Origin: Athripsodes cinereus
Taxonomy: Eukaryota; Arthropoda; Insecta; Trichoptera; Leptoceridae
Assembly: GCA_947579605.1 (NCBI GenBank)
Contig: OX388311.1
Span: 24,120,951 to 24,184,950 of the forward strand
Reading direction: 5' to 3'
DNA: 64,000 bases
The position numbers were made by a program, and so were the translations under genes. Of this stretch, positions 37,309 through 46,581 are shown in pieces. Below the pieces are notes generated by a model. The model searched no databases, was not told the origin of the DNA, and worked only from the letters and a program-made list of their open reading frames with translations. Position 1 is the stretch's first letter; the number at the start of each line of letters is the position of its first letter.

Positions 37309-37322
37309 ATGTATAATATAAG
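37309..37322 (+). other. Candidate env start exon end: first leader ATG and splice donor
   Basis: The ATG at 37309-37311 is the first one in the leader. Fourteen bases of exon run to 37322, where AG is followed by GTAGGG, an acceptable donor. In unspliced RNA this ATG meets a TAG at 37324 after five codons. The exon leaves two bases over, which is the phase needed by the acceptor at 43454/43455 to enter the env frame. This is inference from phase and signals and has no transcript support. Confidence 0.6.
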
Positions 37323-38717
37323 GTAGGGTTTTTATTTTTATAATATGATTTATTGACAGTAGCTCATTCTACGTTGACTACAACTTGTAAATCCATATTA
37401 GATAGTAGTATATTTTGAATTGTTTTTATAGCCCATTCCATGTTGGATGTAAAATTTCAATTTAAAATAAACCTTTGAGGAATTTTATTTATGTAACACC
37501 TCAAATTTAACAGATTGAGCATTAGGTAATGATATGTTGAATATAAAATTTCAAATTATAATATAAATTGCTGAATTCTATTCAGATACCTCAAATTAAA
37601 TCAGAGGAAAATTAATGTCTCATATCTGAGGAATCTCTAATTAAAACTGGTATAAGTTGTTCGCGCATAAAAAACTTATATCAGGTAGCGCAATAATTGT
37701 TGAAATCACGTTAAAACTGGAAATATTCCAGGTTGGAAAGGGGATTCCGTTAAAACTGGCATATGGTCGTAAGGTGCATTAATACATATGTCAGGAACTG
37801 CACCAATTTTTTTGATTTTGTGATTTTCAACTTATTTAAATTGGGTTATAATAAATCCCAAATAATAAACTGCAGAAAATTATAAATAAATATATATCAG
37901 GTACCTGGAAATTAATAAATACGTATGAGGTTGTAAATAAATTAAATTAAAACTCATACTTTATTCTGAAATTAAAACGAGTGCAAAAACTCGGTTCAGA
38001 AAATTAAAACGAGTATTATAACTCAGTTCTGTAAATTACCTTGTAATTATTTTATTAGTATGTGGATGTACATATTTGAAATTTTATACTCATGCTAAAA
38101 ATCAATTTAAACGAGGTTATGTGAATTGATAAAATTGAAATTTCTTTATACGAGTAAATACTCAGTTGTATATTTTACTGTTGTGTAAAATATTATATCG
38201 GTAAAGCATAAATCAAATGCCGAATTATTGTATGTGAACTGTGAATTATTGCTTCATATAAGGAATGATAAAATTGTTAATTAATCGATTAAAATTTGAG
38301 TTATAACATTTTAAAGCATTAGACTGCTATTCCATTACTATCTTGTATTCAATTATATAATATACCAAGCGGTGTTGAAAACCGTAGGGCTAAATTGCAA
38401 TTATAAATCGATTAATTATCAAATTATGTTAACATTTATTTGAATTGCTTCAACTGATATTGTGTATTGTTGGAATTATTGCATAATAAACATACTTTTA
38501 TGTATAGATACATATACAATTCATTTATCGTTAAAACAACTAAATTGCAAAATAGAAATTACAAATAGATAATTATTTTCTTATAACAAATATCAATATT
38601 ACAAATACAGTTAATTTTTTCACTAGATTTTTATAATATAAATTATTCTCTTATAACATAAATTTTCCTTATTATCGATATTTTCTAAGTACACTATTTA
38701 ATTCGTTATCTGCGAAG
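37323..38717 (+). other. Provirus leader / putative intron 5' part
   Basis: AT-rich, about 1.4 kb, with many ATGs and no long ORF. Words such as TTAAAACTGG and AAAACGAGT recur several times. The 93-codon ORF upstream at 37040-37321 starts with TTG and is not convincing. A possible acceptor (TTTTTTCACTAG, ending 38626) precedes gag with no ATG between it and 38718. Confidence 0.5.
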
Positions 38718-39764
38718 ATGTCTAAGGTAAATCAATCTGTGCATTCAGATGATTTGGACATGGAAATTGGAGGAAAACAACCTCTTTACAGCCTATCCAC
38801 ACTTTTCCGCTGGATAGATATTTACGACGGGTCCAGATTAAAATTGAACGAATTTATAGCTAATACGGATGCTGCATTTGAACTAGCAACCGAAGATCAG
38901 CAACCAATTTTATTGGCGTTTGCCCGAAAACAATTAACTGGACGTGCTAAAATAATGGTATCAATTAAAGTTACGCCAACTTGGCAAAGTCTTAAAGAAA
39001 TTCTTAAAGACTATTTTTCTCCTGTAAGATCACTAGACGAATTAATTTTAGAAGCGCAAACGATGAAACAGTTACCGCATGAAACCATTACAGAGTTCAC
39101 GTTGCGTATGGATATGCTGGATAATGCATTAGTGAATGCCATTAACCACGAAAATGAGGATCCAATAACTAAACCGGGTATGTTAAAAATGAAAACGAAC
39201 CTTTGTTTACGCACATTTCTCAGTGGTGTCGCATCACATTTTAGACAAATGCTTGCTATGAAGGAGCCCAAAACATACCTTGAGGCTTCAACTATTTGCC
39301 AAAGAATGGAGAATGAAGCAAAAATTAACAGCGATCGAGAAAATTTGCATAAAAAGGCAACACAATGCTCGTTCTGTAATAAAACAGGACATAATCAGTC
39401 AAATTGTTACAAACGCTTAAGAGAATCTACTAGTGAACAGGTTAATGAAAATTCTTTTAGAAATAATTCGATCAAATCGCGCGGAGTGATGCTTACCCAA
39501 CAAAGCCACTCACGTAGAAGTAACTATAAACCAATAGTCTCTTGTGACTTTTGTGGTAGGAAAGGCCATATTAAGGAAAATTGTTATCATTTAAAAAATA
39601 AATTAAGAAAAGAAGGGAATAAGGGGAACGATACAGCGAAAGCTGCGAGCCAGCAGGCCAAAAATATTAATTTTGTCGAGTCTTTAACCTCGATGACTCC
39701 GGAGAATGTCGCTACGATTCATTCGGAACCTCAAAACTCAATACGAGTAGCGTTTTTACAATAA
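38718..39764 (+). CDS. gag: Gag polyprotein, 348 aa
   Basis: Structural protein that would assemble the particle and bind genomic RNA. It starts at ATG 38718 (GCGAAG before ATG) and ends TAA 39762-39764. Residues about 30-200 are a helical capsid-type region with the W.SLKEILKDYF and TITEFTLRMDML segments seen in gypsy-type Gag. Residues 217-230 and 276-289 are two CCHC zinc knuckles, each CX2CX4HX4C. The C-terminal 60 residues are Lys/Asn-rich. The frame overlaps pol by 94 bases, so pol would be made by -1 frameshifting. Family and boundaries are clear; maturation sites are not visible. Zinc knuckles are reported absent from the fly gypsy Gag, so their presence is notable. Confidence 0.93.
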   Translation: MSKVNQSVHSDDLDMEIGGKQPLYSLSTLFRWIDIYDGSRLKLNEFIANTDAAFELATEDQQPILLAFARKQLTGRAKIMVSIKVTPTWQSLKEILKDYFSPVRSLDELILEAQTMKQLPHETITEFTLRMDMLDNALVNAINHENEDPITKPGMLKMKTNLCLRTFLSGVASHFRQMLAMKEPKTYLEASTICQRMENEAKINSDRENLHKKATQCSFCNKTGHNQSNCYKRLRESTSEQVNENSFRNNSIKSRGVMLTQQSHSRRSNYKPIVSCDFCGRKGHIKENCYHLKNKLRKEGNKGNDTAKAASQQAKNINFVESLTSMTPENVATIHSEPQNSIRVAFLQ

Positions 39765-42700
39765 GTAGTAGGAATACTTCACCATATGTATATATAGCTA
39801 GTAACGTATCGAAACCTAATGATAAGTTAAGATTTCTAATCGATACCGGCGCAGATATATCGTTGATTAAACGAGAATCAATATGTGAAAAATATAAATT
39901 GAATGAAGTAGATAAAATTAAATTAAAGGGTTTAAATGTGAACGTACATCCGATAACAACGATGGGTTCACTTGATATTACGTTGATATTTAATAAGAAG
40001 AGGTTAATACATAAATTTCATGTAATACCTTCAAACACAAATATACCTTTTGATGGTATAATTGGAAATGATTTTCTAGTAAATGTAGGAGCTCACTTAG
40101 ACTACGAAGCAAATCTGTTGAAATTTTGTAGTATAGAATTACCTATATTGTTTAAGCTGAAAAGTAATGATAATGTTTTAATAATTCCGCCACGTTCGGA
40201 AGTGTATATAAGATTTCATGTAGCAAATAGTTGTAGTGAAGGAATTATTCCTGAAATAGATTTACTTCCTGGTGTATATTTGTGCAGATCTATAGTGAAT
40301 GTTTCTGATGACTCACATGCAATCACATCGATAGTAAATACTACAGAAAAACCTGTAGAAGTAAAAGAATTATCCTTAGAGTTATTACCGTTATCTGAAT
40401 ATGATATTTTTGTCATACGGAATCCTGAAAAACGGGATTTGACAAGAGAAAGTAGAGTAGAAAAAGAAATAAATACGGAACATTTAAATTTAGAAGAACG
40501 TGAATCTGTTCTGAAAATATGTGTAAAATATTCTGATTTATTTTATTTAGAGGGTGACAAACTGTCATATACACCCTCTCTACGCCATAAAATAAATGTT
40601 ACTTCCCAAATACCGATTTATACCAAACAGTATAGATATCCGGAAGTACATAAAGAAGAAGTTAATAGACAGGTTAAGCAAATGTTGGAAGAAGATATTA
40701 TAGAGCCGTCTAGTTCTCCCTGGAATAGTCCTATATGGATCGTTCCGAAAAAACCTGTAAATGGAGTGAAAAAATGGAGGATAGTTATAGATTATCGGAA
40801 GCTAAATGACATATCTGTTGGAGACGCGTTCCCTTTACCTAATATCACAGAGATATTAGATCAGTTAGGACGGTCAACGTATTTTACTATATTAGATTTA
40901 GCCTCAGGATTCCATCAAATTATGCTGGATCCTGAAGATGCTGAAAAAACAGCTTTCAGTTCTCCCTTAGGTCATTATCAATATAAAAGACTACCTTTTG
41001 GGTTGAAGGCAAATCCAAATGTTTATCAAAAACTAATGAACACTGTGTTAAGCGGGTTACAAGGAATAAAAGTTTTAGTTTATTTAGATGATTTAGTTAT
41101 TTATGCTAAAAGTTTGGCTGATCACAATGAAAGATTAGAGGAGGTATTTAGTAGATTACGAGCGCATAATCTTAAACTACAACCAAGTAAATGCGAGTTT
41201 CTTAAGAAGGAAGTCGCATACCTAGGTCATATAATATCTGACAGGGGCGTACAAGCAAATCCTGAAAAAATCAAAGCAATTACCAACTACCCAATACCTA
41301 AAACGCCGAAGGACGTAAAAGCATTTTTAGGTCTAACAGGATATTATAGACGATTTATCGAGAATTTCTCAAAAATAGCTCGACCTCTAACTAACCTTTT
41401 AAAAAAGGACGTTATGTTCATTTGGGGTGACGAACAAAGCAAAGCGTTCGATGAGTTACGAACTAAATTAATTTCACAACCAATTTTACAATATCCAGAC
41501 TTTAGTAGACCGTTCAACTTAACTACAGACGCTTCGAATACAGCATTAGGAGCTGTACTATCGCAGGGTGAAAAAGGTAAAGATTTACCTATCGCTTATG
41601 CATCGCGAATGTTATCACAAGCCGAAGGTAATTATGCAACCATTGATAAGGAGTTATTAGCCATAGTCTGGGCTACAAAACACTTTAGGCCATATTTGTA
41701 TGGTAGGAGATTTAACCTAATTACGGATCACAGACCACTAGTGTGGTTAATGAATTGTAAGGACCCATTAAGGGCTCGTTGGAGATTAAAGTTGGAAGAA
41801 TTTGATTATACAATAATTTATAAAGAAGGCAGATTAAATAGCAATGCTGATGCGTTGTCAAGGATAACTTTAGATAATCAGGTATTAAATTTTATTCATG
41901 ATACTTCGCATGATACTTATGAGGATTTTATAAAATGTCATTATAAGGATGATTATAAAGATTGCACAAATATTAAGGAGTCAGATGAAAATATAATTAA
42001 TTCAAAGGATAATATTGTTGTATATATAAGTAATGATAAAGAAATGTCACGCGGATTAGCTGCGGAAGTTAAGGATATTATTGATAACTATGATGAAATT
42101 ATAATTAAGGAAACATGTGTATATGATGTATTAAGATCAAACCTTAAGAATAGATATTGTTATTTCATAATTATGAAACAAAATTTCTGGGATAATTTAT
42201 CATTTAAGGACGTATTCAAAGCTTTCAAAAACCTTAAGGTGAAACTTTTGCAAGAAGGTATAGATACAATTTCTATACCTAAGTTGGATGACGCATTCAG
42301 AACCCTTACATGGCAGAAGGTTAAATTAATTATTAAATATTTGTTCGCGGGTACACGTATTCAAGTAGTTATTTATGAGAATAAAATTATAATTCCTAGT
42401 GAGGACGAAATTCCTCAATTGTTAGTTGAATTTCATAATCGCCCAATGGGAGGTCATTCGGGTTATCATAGAACTTTAAAAAGAATAAAAAATTATTATA
42501 GATGGCCTAACATGAAAAATGATGTAAGAAAATATATCAAGCACTGTATTGAATGTCAAAAAAATAAAATTCTTAGGCAGAAGAATATTCAACCATTAGA
42601 AATCACTTCAACCAGTGAAAAACCGTTTGAGAAGCTTAGCTTGGATATTGTAGGTCCGCTTACGTTAACAGAAAATGGAAATAAATTTATTTTAACCATG

Positions 42701-43468
42701 CAAGATGATTTGACAAAATTTTCGCGAGCAATAGCTGTACCTAATCATGAGGCAGAAACTATTGCGAGACAGCTTTTTTCAAATTTCATTAGTATTTTCG
42801 GAATTCCTAGTAAAATATTGACGGATCAAGGAGCCGAATTTACATCTAAAGTCATTAAAGAACTGTGTAAAATATTTAAAATAGATAAAATTCAAACATC
42901 TGGGTACCATCCTCAGACCAATGGTGCGTTAGAACGCAGCCATGCAACATTAGCAGACTACCTCAAACATTATATTTCGCCAAGCCAATTTGATTGGGAC
43001 ACTTGGTTAGATATCGCAATGTATTCGTATAATACAACACATCATACTGCTACTAGGTTCTCACCATATGAATTGGTTTATGGAATTAAACCAGAGCTTC
43101 CAACGTCTATTATTAAAAATCCCACTTTTAAATACACGTATAATGATTACTTAGACGAGCTTAAGTTTAAGTTGCGAACGAGCCAAAAGGTCGCTCGAGA
43201 AAACCTTATAAAAAATAAGGAAATTGTAAAAAGTAGATACGATAATAAAATTAAGACTTACTTTAGTTATAACGTAGGAGATTTAGTGTTAATTAAGAAT
43301 GAGGCAAATAAGGTGAATAAGTCTAAGAAATTAACTCCGAATTATGACGGACCTTATGTAATAACTAAGATTAATTCAAATGTAAATGTCACTGTTAGAA
43401 TTAGGAACAAGGAAGTTGTGATACACAATAACCGGATCAAACCATTTATTTCAGGAGTTACGTGCTGA
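39671..43468 (+). CDS. pol: Pol polyprotein (protease, reverse transcriptase, RNase H, integrase), -1 frame
   Basis: Open from 39671 (stop at 39668) to TGA 43466-43468, about 1,265 codons; translated from the slip site it is about 1,238 aa. It has no own ATG at the start. Protease: LIDTGADIS with Asp at 39842. Reverse transcriptase: LDLASGF (Asp at 40895) and YLDD at 41081-41092. RNase H: TDAS (Asp at 41528), IDKELLA and TDHRPLVW. Then a spacer of about 190 residues. Integrase: HHCC zinc finger from His 42434 (HSGYH, CIEC), catalytic Asp 42644, Asp 42824 and Glu 42932 with 35 residues between the last two, and a C-terminal GPY module (43349-43357). Every catalytic residue is present. A start placed at 39863 would be a TTG inside the protease active-site strand and cannot be right. 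Confidence 0.97.
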   Translation, partial: FCRVFNLDDSGECRYDSFGTSKLNTSSVFTISSRNTSPYVYIASNVSKPNDKLRFLIDTGADISLIKRESICEKYKLNEVDKIKLKGLNVNVHPITTMGSLDITLIFNKKRLIHKFHVIPSNTNIPFDGIIGNDFLVNVGAHLDYEANLLKFCSIELPILFKLKSNDNVLIIPPRSEVYIRFHVANSCSEGIIPEIDLLPGVYLCRSIVNVSDDSHAITSIVNTTEKPVEVKELSLELLPLSEYDIFVIRNPEKRDLTRESRVEKEINTEHLNLEERESVLKICVKYSDLFYLEGDKLSYTPSLRHKINVTSQIPIYTKQYRYPEVHKEEVNRQVKQMLEEDIIEPSSSPWNSPIWIVPKKPVNGVKKWRIVIDYRKLNDISVGDAFPLPNITEILDQLGRSTYFTILDLASGFHQIMLDPEDAEKTAFSSPLGHYQYKRLPFGLKANPNVYQKLMNTVLSGLQGIKVLVYLDDLVIYAKSLADHNERLEEVFSRLRAHNLKLQPSKCEFLKKEVAYLGHIISDRGVQANPEKIKAITNYPIPKTPKDVKAFLGLTGYYRRFIENFSKIARPLTNLLKKDVMFIWGDEQSKAFDELRTKLISQPILQYPDFSRPFNLTTDASNTALGAVLSQGEKGKDLPIAYASRMLSQAEGNYATIDKELLAIVWATKHFRPYLYGRRFNLITDHRPLVWLMNCKDPLRARWRLKLEEFDYTIIYKEGRLNSNADALSRITLDNQVLNFIHDTSHDTYEDFIKCHYKDDYKDCTNIKESDENIINSKDNIVVYISNDKEMSRGLAAEVKDIIDNYDEIIIKETCVYDVLRSNLKNRYCYFIIMKQNFWDNLSFKDVFKAFKNLKVKLLQEGIDTISIPKLDDAFRTLTWQKVKLIIKYLFAGTRIQVVIYENKIIIPSEDEIPQLLVEFHNRPMGGHSGYHRTLKRIKNYYRWPNMKNDVRKYIKHCIECQKNKILRQKNIQPLEITSTSEKPFEKLSLDIVGPLTLTENGNKFILTMQDDLTKFSRAIAVPNHEAETIARQLFSNFISIFGIPSKILTDQGAEFTSKVIKELCKIFKIDKIQTSGYHPQTNGALERSHATLADYLKHYISPSQFDWDTWLDIAMYSYNTTHHTATRFSPYELVYGIKPELPTSIIKNPTFKYTYNDYLDELKFKLRTSQKVARENLIKNKEIVKSRYDNKIKTYFSYNVGDLVLIKNEANKVNKSKKLTPNYDGPYVITKINSNVNVTVRIRNKEVVIHNNRIKPFISGVTC
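39752..39758 (+). promoter_or_regulatory. Candidate -1 ribosomal frameshift heptamer G-TTT-TTA
   Basis: The heptamer lies in the gag-pol overlap, four codons counting the stop before the gag end, and in the correct phase (zero-frame codons TTT, TTA). After a one-base backward slip, the frame continues into protease. It departs from the ideal X-XXY-YYZ rule because its first base is G, and no strong downstream stem is obvious. Confidence 0.5.
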
Positions 43469-45453
43469 TCCTATGTATTGCAGTTGCAAGGGGAATGAAC
43501 TTCCCTTACGAGATTCGGAACATATCCGCATCGCCGGGAATGTTCTACGAAGTCTTGGGAAATGCAAGATTTTTCCACGATGTGTGGAAATTATTTGTTT
43601 ACGTAGATATAGAACCAATTAAAAATAGGATTGAATTAATCGAAATAATACAGGAAGATACTGTAAGTGTTTGTAATCGAGAAGGGCTGTATTCTATTTG
43701 TAGACACATGCCTCCAATCTTAAACACATCAGTACCTGTAATTCGCGGTAGATATAACGCGTTATTAGATATGATAAATCGCGAAGAGCAACCTCGTGTA
43801 AGAAGAGGGTGGATAAATGCTATTGGCAGCGGCCTAAAAGTACTATTTGGTACAGCAGATAACAACGATGTCGAATACTATGGAAGTGTTATTGACAAGC
43901 TATTAAATGACGACAAACAAACCATTCATTTATTAAAAGAACAAACACAAATTGTTCAATCGACGATTGGTTTATTTAATAATACTATGAATAATATAAA
44001 GTTGAATGATGAAACCCTGAATGATAATATTCAACGTTTCCATTCCTATATGGAAAAAGCGGCTAGAAGTAGATTAACTCTCGAGGAAACAAACGATGTA
44101 ATGCAACATATGATGACATTGTCATATTTTATATCTACCACGGAAGCCGAAATTCGAACAATTACGGAAGCAATTTTATTTGCTAGACTAAATCGGGTAC
44201 ATCCGGAAGTTATCGAACCAATTAGCTTTATAGAAGCATTGAGGAGCTCTCTCCATCGACTCCCGATAGGTACTTCATATCCTTACGATTTAGAAAATCA
44301 TAATGCTAATCTGATTCTCGACCTCAGTGATGTATTAGTATATCATTACAAAAATAGATTAGTCTTTGTTTTGAGTAACCCTTTGATTAATAACTTCTCT
44401 TACAAGTTGTATCAGATGTTACCATTTCCTGTGAGGAACGGAGATGAATACTTATTCATACAACCCTCATATAAATACTTATTTTTAAGTGACGTAAATG
44501 ACCTTTATACAGTCTCTAATGAATTATTGGATTGCAAATGCGTTCAACATCTGACGTACATATGTAAAAATATGAACACGTTATTTCTTAAATCAGCTAG
44601 ACCTAGCTGTGAAACTAGCATGCTAGATCCGATGACCAAGGGGATCTCGGAACTATGTGATGTTAGAATAGTAAAGTTCGAAACGGAGCTTTTTTATAAA
44701 TTGAAGGCATCGAACACTTGGATGTTCGTGTTACCTAAACCAGAAAGTGCGAATTTAATATGTAATTCGACACTTAGAGAACCGATAATTTTAGATACTA
44801 CTGGTATTATAACCTTAAATGAAAATTGTAAAATATATTTGCCAACGGTTAGATTGATACCTAGTAGAGTTTTTTCCAGTTCAGTGGAATATTTTATCCC
44901 AAATTTTGATATCTTGAAGGACGATTGCTGTCGTCATCGGAATAGAAACCGGAGTGAGGAAAAATTTATTTTTCCCTCCGTACGTCTTCTAGATGTTAAT
45001 CTGGATGATCTTCAACATACGTCGAATAAGCTGGGAAAAGTTGAAGACGATTTAAATACTCTCTTAAATCATCCGGACGTAGTGAAAAAATATGATATTT
45101 TTCACTATCTGGGAATTGCAGTCGGTAGTATTATCGGAGGAGTAATAATTTATAAATTAACTAAACGGATTGTGCGTGTAGTTATGAATAGGAGACGATC
45201 CGAGATCGAAGGAAGTTCTCGTGATAATGAGGAAGGTGAAAATCCTCATCGTCGTAACCCTTCAGTAAGGGTAAATCCAATTACAATAATGATATATTCA
45301 TGCTTTAACAAAAAAGCACCTCATTCACGCGAATCTAATTCTTCGGATAATTATCAGGAGGAGGTTAACTCCAGCATAGAATTACCTGAGTTAAACCCGA
45401 ATACGCCTTTAAGAAGGTCGGCGCGGCTAAATACTGCCAACGTTAGTCAGTAA
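43432..45453 (+). CDS. env: Env, baculovirus-F-like fusion glycoprotein
   Basis: Membrane fusion envelope protein, open from 43432 to TAA 45451-45453. Counted from the GTG at 43462 it is 663 codons. The first ATG inside is 43495, downstream of a hydrophobic VLILCIAVA stretch that looks like a signal peptide, so the start codon should come from an upstream exon. Features in that numbering: a furin-type RVRR at 112-115 (43795-43806); right after it a fusion-peptide region ending LFGTADNND, which matches the F-protein type of errantivirus and baculovirus Env; a heptad-like stretch at about 145-200; a transmembrane segment at about 549-566 (LGIAVGSIIGGVIIY); and a cytoplasmic tail of about 95 residues. 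NIS and NTS glycosylation sites are present. No disabling change is seen. Confidence 0.93.
   Translation, partial: PDQTIYFRSYVLILCIAVARGMNFPYEIRNISASPGMFYEVLGNARFFHDVWKLFVYVDIEPIKNRIELIEIIQEDTVSVCNREGLYSICRHMPPILNTSVPVIRGRYNALLDMINREEQPRVRRGWINAIGSGLKVLFGTADNNDVEYYGSVIDKLLNDDKQTIHLLKEQTQIVQSTIGLFNNTMNNIKLNDETLNDNIQRFHSYMEKAARSRLTLEETNDVMQHMMTLSYFISTTEAEIRTITEAILFARLNRVHPEVIEPISFIEALRSSLHRLPIGTSYPYDLENHNANLILDLSDVLVYHYKNRLVFVLSNPLINNFSYKLYQMLPFPVRNGDEYLFIQPSYKYLFLSDVNDLYTVSNELLDCKCVQHLTYICKNMNTLFLKSARPSCETSMLDPMTKGISELCDVRIVKFETELFYKLKASNTWMFVLPKPESANLICNSTLREPIILDTTGIITLNENCKIYLPTVRLIPSRVFSSSVEYFIPNFDILKDDCCRHRNRNRSEEKFIFPSVRLLDVNLDDLQHTSNKLGKVEDDLNTLLNHPDVVKKYDIFHYLGIAVGSIIGGVIIYKLTKRIVRVVMNRRRSEIEGSSRDNEEGENPHRRNPSVRVNPITIMIYSCFNKKAPHSRESNSSDNYQEEVNSSIELPELNPNTPLRRSARLNTANVSQ
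43454..43455 (+). promoter_or_regulatory. Candidate env splice acceptor
   Basis: CATTTATTTCAG ends at 43454 with a pyrimidine-rich run, just inside the env frame (open from 43432) and upstream of its hydrophobic start. Phase fits the donor at 37322. A second AG at 43483 is out of phase with that donor. Confidence 0.6.
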
Positions 45454-45762
45454 AAATGTAGAAATGTACATGTAACTAATTTAAGAATATTATGATACCT
45501 TATTGTATAAGATTGTAACAAAAGACACGCTATAGTTAACAAAGAGAATAATAAATTGCATATATGTGTGTTTAATTAATAAAGAATATGTATGCTATAA
45601 TGACATGTCAGATAAGAAAATCTAAAATGTAATGACTATTATCATGTATAAGGAAAAATTGTTACAATTGTAATGTTAAATCTTAAGTTACAACTTAGTA
45701 TAAAAATTGTTGTATCAAGATTATAATGACTATTGCTTTCATATTAAACCATGTGCCATAGC

Positions 45763-45922
45763 ATGATTAAAAACATGTATAGTAAAATTATTAAAACATG
45801 TATAATAAAATGGTTAAAACATGTATAGTAAATGATTAAAACATGTATAATAAATAGTTAAAACATGTATAGTAAATGGTTAAAACATGTATAGTAAAAT
45901 GATAAAAACATGTATGGTTAAG
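45763..45922 (+). repeat. 22-bp tandem repeat in the provirus, about 7 copies
   Basis: Units of ATTAAAACATGTATAGTAAA type with small length changes; AACATGTAT recurs near 45772, 45795, 45818, 45841, 45862, 45883 and 45906. The ACATGT core is itself palindromic. Confidence 0.9.
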
Positions 45923-46210
45923 TATGAATTATAAAATAAAAAACAATTTAGTTTAACCATCCTACACAATTAACAATATGCTAATGAAAGTAGAATGTAG
46001 TTTACAATTAAGAATTTTGTAACTTACTTAAGTATAATGATAAGTCAAAGTAAAGAATCAAAGAATGTCGTTTAAATATTATGTAACTTGATAGGAATAC
46101 ATATTGTAATTAGGAAGTAAGAAATTGATTATTAATCATTAATTGTAGGTTGATAAGCTAATAATTGAAATATTATAATTTTAATGTTGTAATCATATGT
46201 AACGCGTAAA

Positions 46211-46250
46211 TTATTCGCCAATAAAGGGTTGTTATCCCCACTGCGAATGA
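46211..46250 (+). ncRNA. Provirus 3' stem-loop 1
   Basis: Stem 46211-46218 / 46243-46250 (TTATTCGC with GCGAATGA, 8 pairs including one G-T) closes a 24-nt loop starting CAATAAAGGG and ending TTATCCCCACT. The loop contains AATAAA. Paired with stem-loop 2 below. Confidence 0.65.
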
Positions 46251-46393
46251 ACAACGTGATAGGAATATTGTATCTAGAAATTAAGAATTGAACACTTACT
46301 GATAATAAGAATACTTACTAAGAACTGTATGGTAAATTAGATAAAAATATAGATTATGCTGAATTGCATTAAATTTTAGTATTGTAAGCGGGT

Positions 46394-46435
46394 GTTACTT
46401 GCCAATAAAGGTCATTTATCCCAACTGCAAGTAAC
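46394..46435 (+). ncRNA. Provirus 3' stem-loop 2
   Basis: Stem 46394-46402 / 46427-46435 (GTTACTTGC with GCAAGTAAC, 9 perfect pairs) closes a 24-nt loop CAATAAAGG...TTATCCCAACT, 19/24 identical to loop 1. The stems differ from those of loop 1 but pair fully, so structure has been kept while sequence changed. Function unknown; an RNA export, packaging or 3'-end signal is conceivable. Confidence 0.7.
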
Positions 46436-46571
46436 CAATGCATTAGGAATATACATACATTGTAAGTAGCAAATTAAGAATTGAAATTTTACTAATTTGT
46501 AATTATTTGTGTGTCATTGGAGATATGTGAGCGTTGAGTTATTTTTTTGTTCCCCGATAACTCAACTTGAT

Positions 46572-46581
46572 GAGGGAGGTG
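46572..46581 (+). other. Polypurine tract
   Basis: GAGGGAGGTG sits directly before the 3' LTR TGTTAGG; it is the expected primer for plus-strand DNA synthesis. Confidence 0.85.

Larger units (their letters stand above)
45454..46571 (+). other. Provirus 3' non-coding region
   Basis: 1.1 kb without an ORF, between env and the polypurine tract. It holds a 22-bp repeat array (45763-45922), three related GATAGGAATA-type blocks (about 46090, 46258, 46440) and the two stem-loops listed separately. Such length is unusual if functionless in an otherwise compact element. Confidence 0.8.

Noticed and set aside
37040..37321. 93-codon ORF in the provirus leader
   Set aside because: It begins with TTG, has no family features, and its end overlaps the candidate donor; more likely leader sequence.
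38726..38727. Splice donor AAG|GTAAAT inside gag codon 3 as the env donor
   Set aside because: A good donor by sequence, but its phase does not enter the env frame at either nearby acceptor.
39863..39865. Pol start at 39863
   Set aside because: This codon is TTG within the protease active-site strand; the frame is open upstream to 39671 and joins gag by frameshift.
43599..43865. Minus-strand ORF within env (and 39011-39271, 40216-40416)
   Set aside because: Antisense shadows of the provirus genes.
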